Assembly (NCBI RefSeq): GCF_007655305.1
Contig: NZ_VLOG01000058.1
Location: forward strand, 1-64,000
Direction: 5' to 3'
From: Algoriphagus algorifonticola
GTDB taxonomy: Bacteria > Bacteroidota > Bacteroidia > Cytophagales > Cyclobacteriaceae
DNA: 64,000 bases
The translations under genes were made by a program, and so were the position numbers. This document shows, piece after piece, positions 1 through 7,703 of the stretch (position 1 is the stretch's first letter; each line of letters begins with the position of its first letter). The notes under the pieces were generated by a model. That model did not search any database and was not told where the DNA came from. It worked only from the letters and a program-made list of their open reading frames with translations.

Positions 1-29
1 CTTCTTCCATCCTTTGCGGGAGAAATAAA

Positions 30-114
30 CGCTGCGTCGCTGCGTCTCTGCGAGCTTTTTTTAACCACAAACATAGTTTTGATAAGCTAATTTCAGATTT
101 CTCACTTCAGACTT
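30..114. repeat. Decayed intergenic repeat modules (A, B, C)
   Basis: This stretch before the first gene holds three short words that recur elsewhere in the window. Module A (30-55) is a GCGTCGCTGCGTCTCTGCGAGC-type word, module B (56-76) is a TTTTTTAACCACA-type word and module C (91-114) contains CAGATTTCTCACTTCAGACTT. By eye, the reverse complement of 37564-37589 matches module C at about 22 of 24 bases and that of 37494-37519 matches module A at about 20 of 25. The module order differs between the two places. No protein or RNA gene is visible here. Confidence 0.5.
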
Positions 115-149
115 AAATAAGAATTTGCAGTGATTCCAACGTTTAAAAA

Positions 150-187
150 CGAAAAAAGTCCCAAAGTATAACTTTGAGACTTTTTGA
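150..187 (-). terminator. Rho-independent terminator after the serine hydrolase gene
   Basis: A 14-bp stem with one mismatch (154-167 pairing with 171-184) closes a three-base loop. On the minus strand it is followed by a T run. It lies just past the stop codon of the hydrolase gene at 208 and would end the dioxygenase-hydrolase transcript. Confidence 0.7.
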
Positions 188-207
188 ATTAAGAAAACCA
201 AGTAAAT

Positions 208-825
208 CTAGTTTTGGGAGAGTAGATGCTCATTCACCCACTCCAATTCTTCTTCCCGAATCGTATGCTCAGGATCATCGAAAATCAATGTTTTTACATT
301 CGCACCCATTTTTTCCAATAGTTGCGCAGATTCTTCTATTCGAGTCAAAGGGACATGAAAATCACGATTACTGCTCCCTATAAAAATAGGAGTTCCGTCA
401 AAATTCCCTTTATATTTTTCAGGTTGTAATTTTTCTCCAATCAAACCTCCAGTAAAAGCCACCACACCCCCCAACTTTTGGGCATTTAGAGCCGCAAACT
501 CCAAGCTCAGACAAGCTCCTTGGGAAAAACCAATTAGGTATATTCTTTCCGTGGGAATTCCCTTTTTCACAATTTGATCGAAAGCTTTTTGAATTTTCCC
601 CAATGATTTTTTCAAGGACTGCTGATTGCTTTCGTCAGGAGCCATAAAGCTATAAGGGTACCAAGTATTGCCCTCAGCTTGTGGAGCCAGAAGTGCAAAA
701 TCTTTTAATTTCAAATAGGATTTCAAAGAGATAATACTTTGAGCACTCGCGCCCCTGCCATGGATTAGGATGGCCGCACTGTAGGCTTCTTTTAAGTCCT
801 TACCTGCTTGAATCAAATCAGTCAT
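208..825 (-). CDS. Phospholipase/carboxylesterase-family alpha/beta hydrolase (MhqD-like)
   Basis: This is a 205-residue cytoplasmic serine hydrolase of the phospholipase/carboxylesterase family. The HGRG oxyanion region is near residue 22, the nucleophile elbow GFSQG places Ser101, and Asp155 and His187 complete a plausible triad. There is no signal peptide. The start ATG overlaps the end of the upstream dioxygenase gene by 8 bp, so the two are very likely co-translated. In Firmicutes, MhqD-type hydrolases of this family accompany MhqO-type ring-cleaving dioxygenases in hydroquinone/quinone resistance, and the same pairing is seen here. The substrate is inferred from that context; a general short-chain esterase is the alternative. 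Confidence 0.85.
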   Translation of the reverse strand: MTDLIQAGKDLKEAYSAAILIHGRGASAQSIISLKSYLKLKDFALLAPQAEGNTWYPYSFMAPDESNQQSLKKSLGKIQKAFDQIVKKGIPTERIYLIGFSQGACLSLEFAALNAQKLGGVVAFTGGLIGEKLQPEKYKGNFDGTPIFIGSSNRDFHVPLTRIEESAQLLEKMGANVKTLIFDDPEHTIREEELEWVNEHLLSQN

Positions 826-1768
826 AGTTAGATGGGTTTAAGGATACCGGAGCCAAGCTCTTTTCAATTCTATCTCTGGAAGGCTCTGCCCAGTCCGGTA
901 GTTTCAACAATTCTCCCAAGTGAGCTTCCTCCTCGTCAATTGCAAATCCAGGTTCATCAGTGGCGATTTCAAATAACACCCCACCCGGCTCTCTGAAATA
1001 AATGGATTTAAAATAGTTTCGGTCTTTTACCTCGGTTACTTGATAACCATGCTTCAACAGAATCTGCTGAATCTCCGATTGAGTGGATGTATTTTCGGTT
1101 CTAAATGCTATGTGATGCACGGTTCCAGCACTTTGCATACCTCGGTTGCCATTTGGTTCCACTACGATATCTACAATATCACCTGGTTTTCCTTCAGTTC
1201 CGTATCTGTAGCGATTACCTTCCTCCCCTATCAAGCGATAATTCATATGTTCGGTCAAAAGTTTAGCAGTTAATTCCTTAGCTCTAAGCAATAAGGTCGC
1301 ACCGTAAAAGCCTTTGATACTATGCTCTTGGGGAATTGCTCCATAAGACCATCCTGGTCTATCGTCTCGATCATTTGCAATCAATTCAATTCCCATTCCG
1401 TCGTGGTCTTCGAATCGGATCAACTCATGACCAAATCGGGTTAAGGTATCAGAAATGGCAATTCCGTATTTACCCAATCTTTCTCTCCAATAAGCTAAAG
1501 AATTGCTTGCGATTGAAAATGCAGTGTAAGTAAGCTCACCTGTTCCTTTGATTCCTTTTCTCGCACCTGCAAATGGGAAGGTGGTAAATACAGTACCTGG
1601 ATGTCCTAATTCATCACCAAAGTAAAAATGGTAGACATCAGGAGCATCAAAATTGATGGTCTTTTTGACCAGTCTCAATCCCAGTATTCCTGTATAAAAA
1701 TCAATGTTTGCCTGTGGATTCCCGGCAATCGCTGTGATATGATGAATTCCTTTGATTAATGGTTTCAT
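818..1768 (-). CDS. Ring-cleaving dioxygenase, VOC/glyoxalase superfamily (MhqO-like)
   Basis: This 316-residue protein has two vicinal-oxygen-chelate modules, roughly residues 5-145 and 150-285. Metal-ligand candidates are the HHITA histidines near residue 9, the HHIAF histidines near residue 218 and the glutamate in the GGVLFEIA segment near 265. Proteins of this length and layout are annotated as ring-cleaving dioxygenases and include MhqO of Bacillus, which opens hydroquinone-type rings. The gene is followed with an 8-bp overlap by a carboxylesterase-like gene. Upstream lie a YceI-like gene and a MarR regulator, which fits a quinone-stress locus. The actual aromatic substrate cannot be read from sequence. 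Confidence 0.88.
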   Translation of the reverse strand: MKPLIKGIHHITAIAGNPQANIDFYTGILGLRLVKKTINFDAPDVYHFYFGDELGHPGTVFTTFPFAGARKGIKGTGELTYTAFSIASNSLAYWRERLGKYGIAISDTLTRFGHELIRFEDHDGMGIELIANDRDDRPGWSYGAIPQEHSIKGFYGATLLLRAKELTAKLLTEHMNYRLIGEEGNRYRYGTEGKPGDIVDIVVEPNGNRGMQSAGTVHHIAFRTENTSTQSEIQQILLKHGYQVTEVKDRNYFKSIYFREPGGVLFEIATDEPGFAIDEEEAHLGELLKLPDWAEPSRDRIEKSLAPVSLNPSNYD

Positions 1769-1801
1769 GGCGTTTGTGGGTATTGTGGGTAATTTTTAAT
1801 T

Positions 1802-1918
1802 GAGGCTGTCTCATAAATGTTGAATGTCGCCTTTCAAGAAGTCGAAATGACTTAAATATCTTTGATTAGCTTTCGACTCCGCTCTGGCAGACAGGACAAA
1901 CTTATTTGAGACAGCCTC
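1802..1918. repeat. 117-bp element with 12-bp perfect terminal inverted repeats (MITE-like)
   Basis: GAGGCTGTCTCA at 1802-1813 is repeated in perfect inverted orientation at 1907-1918. Between them is a non-coding stretch that includes a TTCGACTCCGCTC word (1872-1884), a variant of which recurs at 34701-34713. No open frame for a transposase is present, so a non-autonomous element is the simplest reading. An alternative is a long hairpin between yceI and the dioxygenase gene. I see no clear target-site duplication. Confidence 0.55.
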
Positions 1919-1942
1919 TAAATAGTTGGTTTTATTATTCAA

Positions 1943-2491
1943 TTAGGCAGAAGCTCCTTCAGCGACAGCTTGTTTTACTAGCTGCACGCTCAATAAAAGT
2001 CTTACTTGATCGCTTACCACCACATTTCCAGCTTCAGTTACAGCAGACCAAGTCAAACCGAAATCTTTGCGGTTTACTTTTCCTTCAATCTCAAAACCTG
2101 CTTTTGTCTGTCCATAAGGATCACCTGCAACTCCACCAAAGTCCACATCAAGCTCAACTGCTTTAGTGGTTCCTCTCATGGTCAGGTCTCCTACTAATTT
2201 GTAATCACCACCGTTTTTCTGAACGGTTCCTTCGAAGGATAGTTTAGGATGGTTTGCTGCATCGAAAAAGTCTGCTGACTTCAAATGATTATCTCTATCA
2301 GACTGATTAGTATCAATACTGTCGATTTCTGCGGAGAAATTTACTTTAGCTCCGTCAAAATCATCGGAATTAGATTCTGCAGATCCTTCAAACTTCTTGA
2401 AATAACCTGTCACGGTAGAAATCACCAAGTGCTTTACTTTGAAAGATACTTCGGAGTGGGTTGGATCAATTGTCCATTTAGCTGTGCTCAT
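1943..2491 (-). CDS. YceI family lipocalin-like protein
   Basis: This 182-residue protein begins with a KWTIDPTHSEVSFKVKH segment and carries the FDAANHPKLSFEGT segment, both characteristic of the YceI family. YceI proteins form lipocalin-like barrels that bind polyisoprenoid chains including quinones; that is family knowledge. No signal peptide is visible, so it is probably cytoplasmic, unlike E. coli YceI. It sits between marR and the dioxygenase gene on the same strand. A near-copy of the palindrome in front of marR is found upstream of its ATG (2535-2546), suggesting control by the neighbouring MarR protein. A quinone- or lipid-binding role in detoxification is inferred. Confidence 0.9.
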   Translation of the reverse strand: MSTAKWTIDPTHSEVSFKVKHLVISTVTGYFKKFEGSAESNSDDFDGAKVNFSAEIDSIDTNQSDRDNHLKSADFFDAANHPKLSFEGTVQKNGGDYKLVGDLTMRGTTKAVELDVDFGGVAGDPYGQTKAGFEIEGKVNRKDFGLTWSAVTEAGNVVVSDQVRLLLSVQLVKQAVAEGASA

Positions 2492-2534
2492 TGTTTTGTA
2501 GTTTAAGTTTAAATTTGAATTGTATTTACATTTT

Positions 2535-2546
2535 ATGTATAGACAT
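2535..2546. promoter_or_regulatory. Putative MarR operator upstream of yceI
   Basis: ATGTATAGACAT differs by one base from the perfect palindrome at 3036-3047 in front of marR. It lies 44 bp upstream of the yceI start codon. The shared word in both upstream regions suggests one regulator binds both. This is inferred from the pattern only. Confidence 0.5.
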
Positions 2547-2564
2547 CTTTTTAGGGAAAAAATT

Positions 2565-3017
2565 TTAGCCTCTCAGCTTATCCAATAAATCATTCAACTC
2601 ATTCACTTCCTGAGTGTTTAAATTCACAATTTGTTGGTTAAATTCTTCCACTTGCTTTTCAAGCTCATTTAATACAGATAAGCCTTTTTCAGTAATCACG
2701 ATATCGACCTGTCTTCGATCTGCCGGACATTCTTCTCGCTTCACCATACCTTTATTTTTTAATTTTTCGACTAATCTGGATGCATTGGACATTTTGTTCA
2801 ACATCCTTTCCTGAATAGAAGAAACTGTTAAAGGCTTTCCATTTTGGCCTCTAAGAATTCTCAGCACATTGTATTGCTCAGGTGAAAGATCTTTAGGCTT
2901 GAAAAGACTCGCTTGGGCCGTTACCAAATAACTATGGGTGTATAATAAATTTACCACCAACTTATTGTAAGGGTCCTTGAATTCTTTTTGCTGTATTGCC
3001 TCTTCTATCTTTACCAT
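2565..3017 (-). CDS. MarR family winged-helix transcriptional regulator
   Basis: This 150-residue protein has the MarR layout: N-terminal dimerisation helices, a winged helix at about residues 40-115 with a recognition-helix region near SNASRLVEKLKNKG, and a wing containing the conserved DRR motif. C-terminal helices return to the dimer interface. The only cysteine, Cys97, lies three residues before DRR in the wing and could act as a redox or electrophile switch, though this is speculative. The gene is followed by yceI, a ring-cleaving dioxygenase and a hydrolase. That setting resembles MhqR-type regulators that respond to quinones. Autoregulation is suggested by the palindrome at 3036-3047. 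Confidence 0.9.
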   Translation of the reverse strand: MVKIEEAIQQKEFKDPYNKLVVNLLYTHSYLVTAQASLFKPKDLSPEQYNVLRILRGQNGKPLTVSSIQERMLNKMSNASRLVEKLKNKGMVKREECPADRRQVDIVITEKGLSVLNELEKQVEEFNQQIVNLNTQEVNELNDLLDKLRG

Positions 3018-3035
3018 TTCTTACATCTGTATTTA

Positions 3036-3047
3036 ATGTATATACAT
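3036..3047. promoter_or_regulatory. Putative MarR autoregulatory operator
   Basis: ATGTATATACAT is a perfect 12-bp palindrome 19 bp upstream of the marR ATG, inside a longer imperfect dyad (about 3031-3053). A one-mismatch copy stands upstream of yceI. MarR proteins commonly bind AT-rich palindromes overlapping their own promoter, so this is a plausible operator. Confidence 0.55.
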
Positions 3048-3093
3048 GTAAATATATGAAAAAGTTTCAAGATTTAAAAAAAATTATTTTTTG

Positions 3094-3119
3094 AGCTGAA
3101 GATGAGTAGAAATTCAGCT
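3094..3119 (-). terminator. Weak hairpin after the sensor-regulator gene
   Basis: AGCTGAA at 3094-3100 pairs with TTCAGCT at 3113-3119 just beyond the stop codon at 3121. The T tract that follows on the minus strand is interrupted by adenines, so termination is only moderately supported. Confidence 0.4.
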
Positions 3120-3120
3120 G

Positions 3121-6039
3121 TTAGAAACGTAGTAAAAAATCGCTTAGGTTATCCTTCCTTTCCAGCCCCAATTTTTTCCTAACTCTATACCTGCCTATTT
3201 CTACCCCTCGCACAGAGATGCCCAAGAGGTTTGCAATCTCTTTCGTGTTCAAATTCATTCTTATATAAGCAGCAAACTTAATTTCCTGCGGAGTCATGTC
3301 GGGATATTTATCTTTAAGCCTAGTGATAAAGTTTCCATGCACCTGATCAAAGTTTTCAGAAAACTGAGTCCACTCATCTCCAGTCTCCAAATCCTTATCA
3401 ATTGACTTAATCAATTTTAGAAGTTGTGAATTCAGTTGTCGGCTTTTTTCATCCTTGGTAATATTTTTCAAGGTGTTTTTGATGTTTGACAGCAACTGGT
3501 TTTTTTGGATCAAATGCATAGCCGAAGAAGTCAGCTCTTGATTTTTATATTCGATTTCATTTTGAAGTTTTTCATTTTTTAGTTTCACGATCTCTTCTTC
3601 CGTTCTTTGGGTAATGGATTTGATTTCGGAATCCTTCTTTTTCAAGGCTTGATTTTGCTCTTGCTCCAATAATAGGGTTTCTTCTTTATGCTTTTTATCC
3701 AACCATCTGAATGCCAGATATAGCAGGAATATTGTTCCAAAAGTGTAAAAGAGGTAGGCTAGAACGGATCTGTAAAATGGAGGAGCTACCGTAAAACTGA
3801 ATCTGATTTCCTCCGTGGGTTCCTCAAAAATATTTTTGGCTCTTACTACAAAGTGATAAGTGCCCTCCCTTAGGTTGGTATACTCCTTTTTGTTTTCATA
3901 GCCCCAAGCCGACCAGTTTTCATCGTAGTTTTCAAGCTTAAATTGGTAAAGCACCTCTCTCCCACTTTCATAATGTGGTGATACAAATTCAAAAGAAAAA
4001 GAGTTTTGACTGTATTTGAATTTCTGATCCTGAATAGCTTCAAGTGGATGCTTGTCATTTTCATGTCCTGAAAATATCAAGGAGTCCTTTTTACCGGAAT
4101 TGATAATTTCTTTGAATAATATTTTTGGCTGAACTGTCCTTGGAATATCTTTTTCAGGGCTGTAATGAATAAACCCCTGCTTTCCTCCAATCAATATATT
4201 GTGGTTATCCAGTACAATTACATTAGCTAAATCATCATTCCAGTAACTTCTAATTTTATTAAAGGAAGAACTGTGATTTTCAAACTTATTGTTGGCTTGG
4301 AGTTTTAAGACACCAAGTTTATTCTGTTCTATATAATAGATGTTTCCCAATTCATCAGATTCCATATCGACCATAGTTGCCTGTTTGGTCAACACATCTC
4401 CGTACTCTACACTGGGTTGGAATTTATCCTCGGCCTCATTAAATCTATAAAATCCTCTGTCGGCAGTAAAAATCAATTGATTCGAAATCTTGAACACATT
4501 TATTAATACATCTGAAGGAAACCCACTTCTACTATCGTATCTCTTACTGGAAACTACCTCGGTGAAGTTCTCATTGAATTCCAGTTTAAACACACCTTTA
4601 TACCCGTGCGCAATCCAAAGTTTATCTCCATCAAACTCAAGGATTCTTGAAGATTCGCTAAATCCCTTAATTTTTTGCTTAAACTCTAAGCTCCCATTTT
4701 TCCATTCAAACAAAAAGAGGCCGGTGTAATTTCCTTGGATTACCAAATTCGGCTGACCAGGCGGAGACTTAAAAGTCCAAGCTCCATTTTCGTCAAAGAC
4801 CTTTCTGGCTTTCCCTCCCTCCACGATAAAAGTACCGTTATGATGCCCCACCAACACTTTCCCGTTTAGCTCCTGAATGGTGTAAACTTGCCCCGATGTT
4901 CCACCAACAAAATTTATCTTTCCCTTTTCCCACTTGAAAAGGCCATTATTTGTCCCCAGATAAACTACATCATCTTGTAACAAAGCAGTGTAACCAGACC
5001 CCGAAAGGCCCATTCTGTCATCAATAAAAGTAAAAGGTGAATTTAAGTCTACTCTTGCAACTCCATTATTCATTGCCAGCCAAAGTCCACCGTTAATATC
5101 CTCGTAGATATAATTGATTGTCAGATCCATCAAACCTGACTCCTTATCTAAATGAAGAACCAGTTCTCCATTTTTTTCAACGATAAACAAACCTGCGTTC
5201 TGAGTTCCAATCGCGATATTCCCATTTCTTAACCGGGTAGTGTAATTGATCAGGTAATCATTTCTCCAAAAATCACCTTTAAATTGAAATGGATTGATTG
5301 ATCCATTATTATATAAAAAAGCCCCGTATTCTACTGTAGCAATCAATAAGCTCCCCTTTTCATAGTTCAATACATTGGCAATTCGCTTTTCTTTAAAAAA
5401 ATCCCCATTTCTCACCAATTCGAATTGATTCCCTTTCAAAACAGATAAGCCACTTTCCATTTGAAAAGTATAGAGCAGGTTATCTACCTGAAAAGATATC
5501 TCCAACCTGCTATCAGGCTGAATAATATTAATTGAATTTCCATTATAAACATAAATCCGCTTAAACGTACAGAAGTAAATTTCACCTTCTATTTCATAAA
5601 CCTTCCAAGTTTCATCGAAGTCTCGAATTTCATCCGGTAAACTATCTGCTAGAGAAGTATATACCAACTGCCCTCTTTGATTTGGTGCCATGAAACCAAA
5701 ATCAGCCTGGCTACCTACATAAATTTTCCCATCCTTTCCGAAATGGGCAGACCTTACCTTGGTATTATTTAGTCCATAACGAGTCCAAGCTTTTCCATCA
5801 AAGACCAGTAAACCCATATTATTGGCTACATAGATCAGTCCTTTATCGTCTTGAATGATATCCCAATTTTGGATACCAGCTTTATAGGTTTCCGGTCCGT
5901 AATTTGAAATAAAAGGAAGGCCCTTGAAAGAATTATTTTCTTGTCCAAAAAGGTGATTATCCTTAAAAAGGAAGGTAATAAGGCTCAACAAGCAATATAA
6001 ACCGACTTGCTTAACTCTATTTTGAAAGGAAAAAGACAT
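3121..6039 (-). CDS. Membrane-tethered ligand-binding regulator: propeller + Y_Y_Y + TM + coiled coil + LuxR HTH
   Basis: This 972-residue protein starts with a signal/anchor segment (about 1-32). A long two-component-type propeller region (about 33-670) has repeats such as GLIYVANNMGLLVFDG and GGLWLAMNNGVARVD, followed by a triple-tyrosine (Y_Y_Y) domain at about 675-755. One transmembrane helix (about 759-778), a charged coiled coil (about 785-860) and a LuxR/GerE-type helix-turn-helix (about 915-965) complete it. It resembles the hybrid two-component sensors that sense glycans in Bacteroidota, but histidine kinase, ATPase and receiver domains are absent. Signal transfer must therefore run directly from periplasmic domain to cytoplasmic HTH. 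It is divergent from a lipoprotein and a GH16 gene, which it probably controls. The ligand is inferred to be a beta-glucan product. Confidence 0.85.
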   Translation of the reverse strand: MSFSFQNRVKQVGLYCLLSLITFLFKDNHLFGQENNSFKGLPFISNYGPETYKAGIQNWDIIQDDKGLIYVANNMGLLVFDGKAWTRYGLNNTKVRSAHFGKDGKIYVGSQADFGFMAPNQRGQLVYTSLADSLPDEIRDFDETWKVYEIEGEIYFCTFKRIYVYNGNSINIIQPDSRLEISFQVDNLLYTFQMESGLSVLKGNQFELVRNGDFFKEKRIANVLNYEKGSLLIATVEYGAFLYNNGSINPFQFKGDFWRNDYLINYTTRLRNGNIAIGTQNAGLFIVEKNGELVLHLDKESGLMDLTINYIYEDINGGLWLAMNNGVARVDLNSPFTFIDDRMGLSGSGYTALLQDDVVYLGTNNGLFKWEKGKINFVGGTSGQVYTIQELNGKVLVGHHNGTFIVEGGKARKVFDENGAWTFKSPPGQPNLVIQGNYTGLFLFEWKNGSLEFKQKIKGFSESSRILEFDGDKLWIAHGYKGVFKLEFNENFTEVVSSKRYDSRSGFPSDVLINVFKISNQLIFTADRGFYRFNEAEDKFQPSVEYGDVLTKQATMVDMESDELGNIYYIEQNKLGVLKLQANNKFENHSSSFNKIRSYWNDDLANVIVLDNHNILIGGKQGFIHYSPEKDIPRTVQPKILFKEIINSGKKDSLIFSGHENDKHPLEAIQDQKFKYSQNSFSFEFVSPHYESGREVLYQFKLENYDENWSAWGYENKKEYTNLREGTYHFVVRAKNIFEEPTEEIRFSFTVAPPFYRSVLAYLFYTFGTIFLLYLAFRWLDKKHKEETLLLEQEQNQALKKKDSEIKSITQRTEEEIVKLKNEKLQNEIEYKNQELTSSAMHLIQKNQLLSNIKNTLKNITKDEKSRQLNSQLLKLIKSIDKDLETGDEWTQFSENFDQVHGNFITRLKDKYPDMTPQEIKFAAYIRMNLNTKEIANLLGISVRGVEIGRYRVRKKLGLERKDNLSDFLLRF

Positions 6040-6232
6040 TGAGAAGGCATTTTGGGTAGATTGCGAAAATAAATTTCAGCCAAAATCCTTAAATTAAAGT
6101 CAAATAGCAAGATTTTTTAAAATTTGATGAATTTTTGATGTATTGAAAAATTCTCACAGATGAAATGTTGTAGCATTCCTTTTTTTGCATTCACAAAGTA
6201 AAAAATAGACATTAGGTCAAAAAAATAGACCC

Positions 6233-7636
6233 ATGAAAAAAGTATTACTCAATTTAACATTGATTCTATTGTCCGTGATGGCTATTTCATCATGCGACAA
6301 TGGCTTTGCGGATGTGGATGTGATTGACACTCCACCTACCATTACACTAGGTAGCATTACAAGCGGTACGACAGAAGGACAGGATTTCAAAATTAAAATC
6401 ACGGTTTCTGACGGTGTTGAGGGGAGCACAATTAGTGCATTAAGAGACCTTACTTATACAATTACTAGTGGCGGAGCTACAGTAGCATCCGGTACTGAAG
6501 CATTAACAGGAGATAATCAAGTTATCGATTTAGTAATTTCCGGTGGTTTCCCTGCTGGCGATTACAACTTTGATGCAGTAGTTACCGATACAAACGGAAA
6601 TTCCACAGCTGCTAATAGATCATTCACAGTAGCCTCCTTAAAGCCAGCCTTTGATATCACAGGTGCTTGGACCATGGAACCTGTAGCTGGAGCTATGAAA
6701 GTGGGTCCTGCTCCTGGCGATGGTCAGTGGTGGACTAGTGGAGCAGGTGAAGTAACAGCAAGAGCATGTTTCTTCGACGATGTATATACTTTCAATGCTG
6801 ACGGTTCATTCGAAATCGATATGGGTGCTCAGACTTGGTTAGAGCAATGGCAGGGAGTTGCCAATGATGGATGTGGTGCACCAATAGCACCATTTGATGG
6901 AAAAGGCACCTATTCTTACACCTACACTACAACGACATTAACGCTTGTGGGAACAGGAGCCCATGTTGGCCTTTCAAAAGTAAATAACGCAGGTGAAATT
7001 TCTCAGGGAGCTGCTGTAGCTGATGAAATTTCTTATACAATTGCAGACCAATCAGAAAGCGAGGGAATCAGAAGAATGACCTTAAGAATCGAGGCTGGCA
7101 GTGGAGTTTGGTGGGATTTCAGATTGATCTCCGGTACTCCGGCAACTGCTACCTCTGTAGTAGGCAACTGGAAAATGGAACCAGTAGCTGGAGCATTGGC
7201 TGTAGGTTCCTCTGAAGGCGCATCAGATTATTGGGCTAATGGAGCTGGGGATGTAACAGCAAGAGCATGTTTCTTCGATGATGTTTACACTTTCAATGCT
7301 GACGGAACATTCACTATGGATATGGGCTCTCAAACCTGGTTGGAAGCCTGGCAAGGAGTAGCTGCTGATGCTTGTGGAGCACCTATAGCACCCCATGATG
7401 GAAAAGGTTCATACACCTATGAGTTTGCTGGCGGCAACCTAAAAATCATTGGCAAGGGTGGTCACGTTGCACTTGCGAAAGTTGTCAATGGAGCGGAATT
7501 ACCTTCAGTAGGTGTACCTGATGAAATCACTTATAAGGTAGCAAGCCTTACTGAAGAAGGTGGTAAGAAGAAAATGACTCTTCACATTGAAGTTGGAGGC
7601 GGTGCTTGGTGGACATTCAGATTAGTGTCTGAATAA
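6233..7636 (+). CDS. Lipoprotein with a tandemly duplicated 167-residue domain
   Basis: This 467-residue protein has a lipoprotein signal ending in AISSC (Cys21) and an acidic stretch after the cysteine that suits surface export in Bacteroidota. Residues 30-135 look like an Ig/cadherin-like beta domain (DTNGNSTAANRSFTV). Residues 139-303 and 304-467 are two copies of one unit with shared segments TARACFFDDVYTFNADG, QTWLE and CGAPIAP, a period of 167 residues. The copies are nearly identical at DNA level over stretches such as 6755-6804 and 7256-7305, implying recent duplication or conversion. I do not recognise the repeated domain. The conserved tryptophans and the following GH16 gene make glycan binding a reasonable guess. 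Confidence 0.8.
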   Translation: MKKVLLNLTLILLSVMAISSCDNGFADVDVIDTPPTITLGSITSGTTEGQDFKIKITVSDGVEGSTISALRDLTYTITSGGATVASGTEALTGDNQVIDLVISGGFPAGDYNFDAVVTDTNGNSTAANRSFTVASLKPAFDITGAWTMEPVAGAMKVGPAPGDGQWWTSGAGEVTARACFFDDVYTFNADGSFEIDMGAQTWLEQWQGVANDGCGAPIAPFDGKGTYSYTYTTTTLTLVGTGAHVGLSKVNNAGEISQGAAVADEISYTIADQSESEGIRRMTLRIEAGSGVWWDFRLISGTPATATSVVGNWKMEPVAGALAVGSSEGASDYWANGAGDVTARACFFDDVYTFNADGTFTMDMGSQTWLEAWQGVAADACGAPIAPHDGKGSYTYEFAGGNLKIIGKGGHVALAKVVNGAELPSVGVPDEITYKVASLTEEGGKKKMTLHIEVGGGAWWTFRLVSE

Positions 7637-7649
7637 TTTATAAATTGAG

Positions 7650-7690
7650 AATGTCTGCTGCTACGTAAATGCAGCAGACATTTCTTATTT
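7650..7690 (+). terminator. Hairpin terminator between the lipoprotein and GH16 genes
   Basis: A perfect 12-bp stem (7650-7661 with 7671-7682) encloses a nine-base loop and is followed by a T-rich stretch. It sits between two genes expected to be co-transcribed. It may make the lipoprotein mRNA more abundant than the downstream hydrolase part, or stabilise the 3' end of the first message. Confidence 0.65.
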
Positions 7691-7703
7691 AAAAAGGGTG
7701 AGG

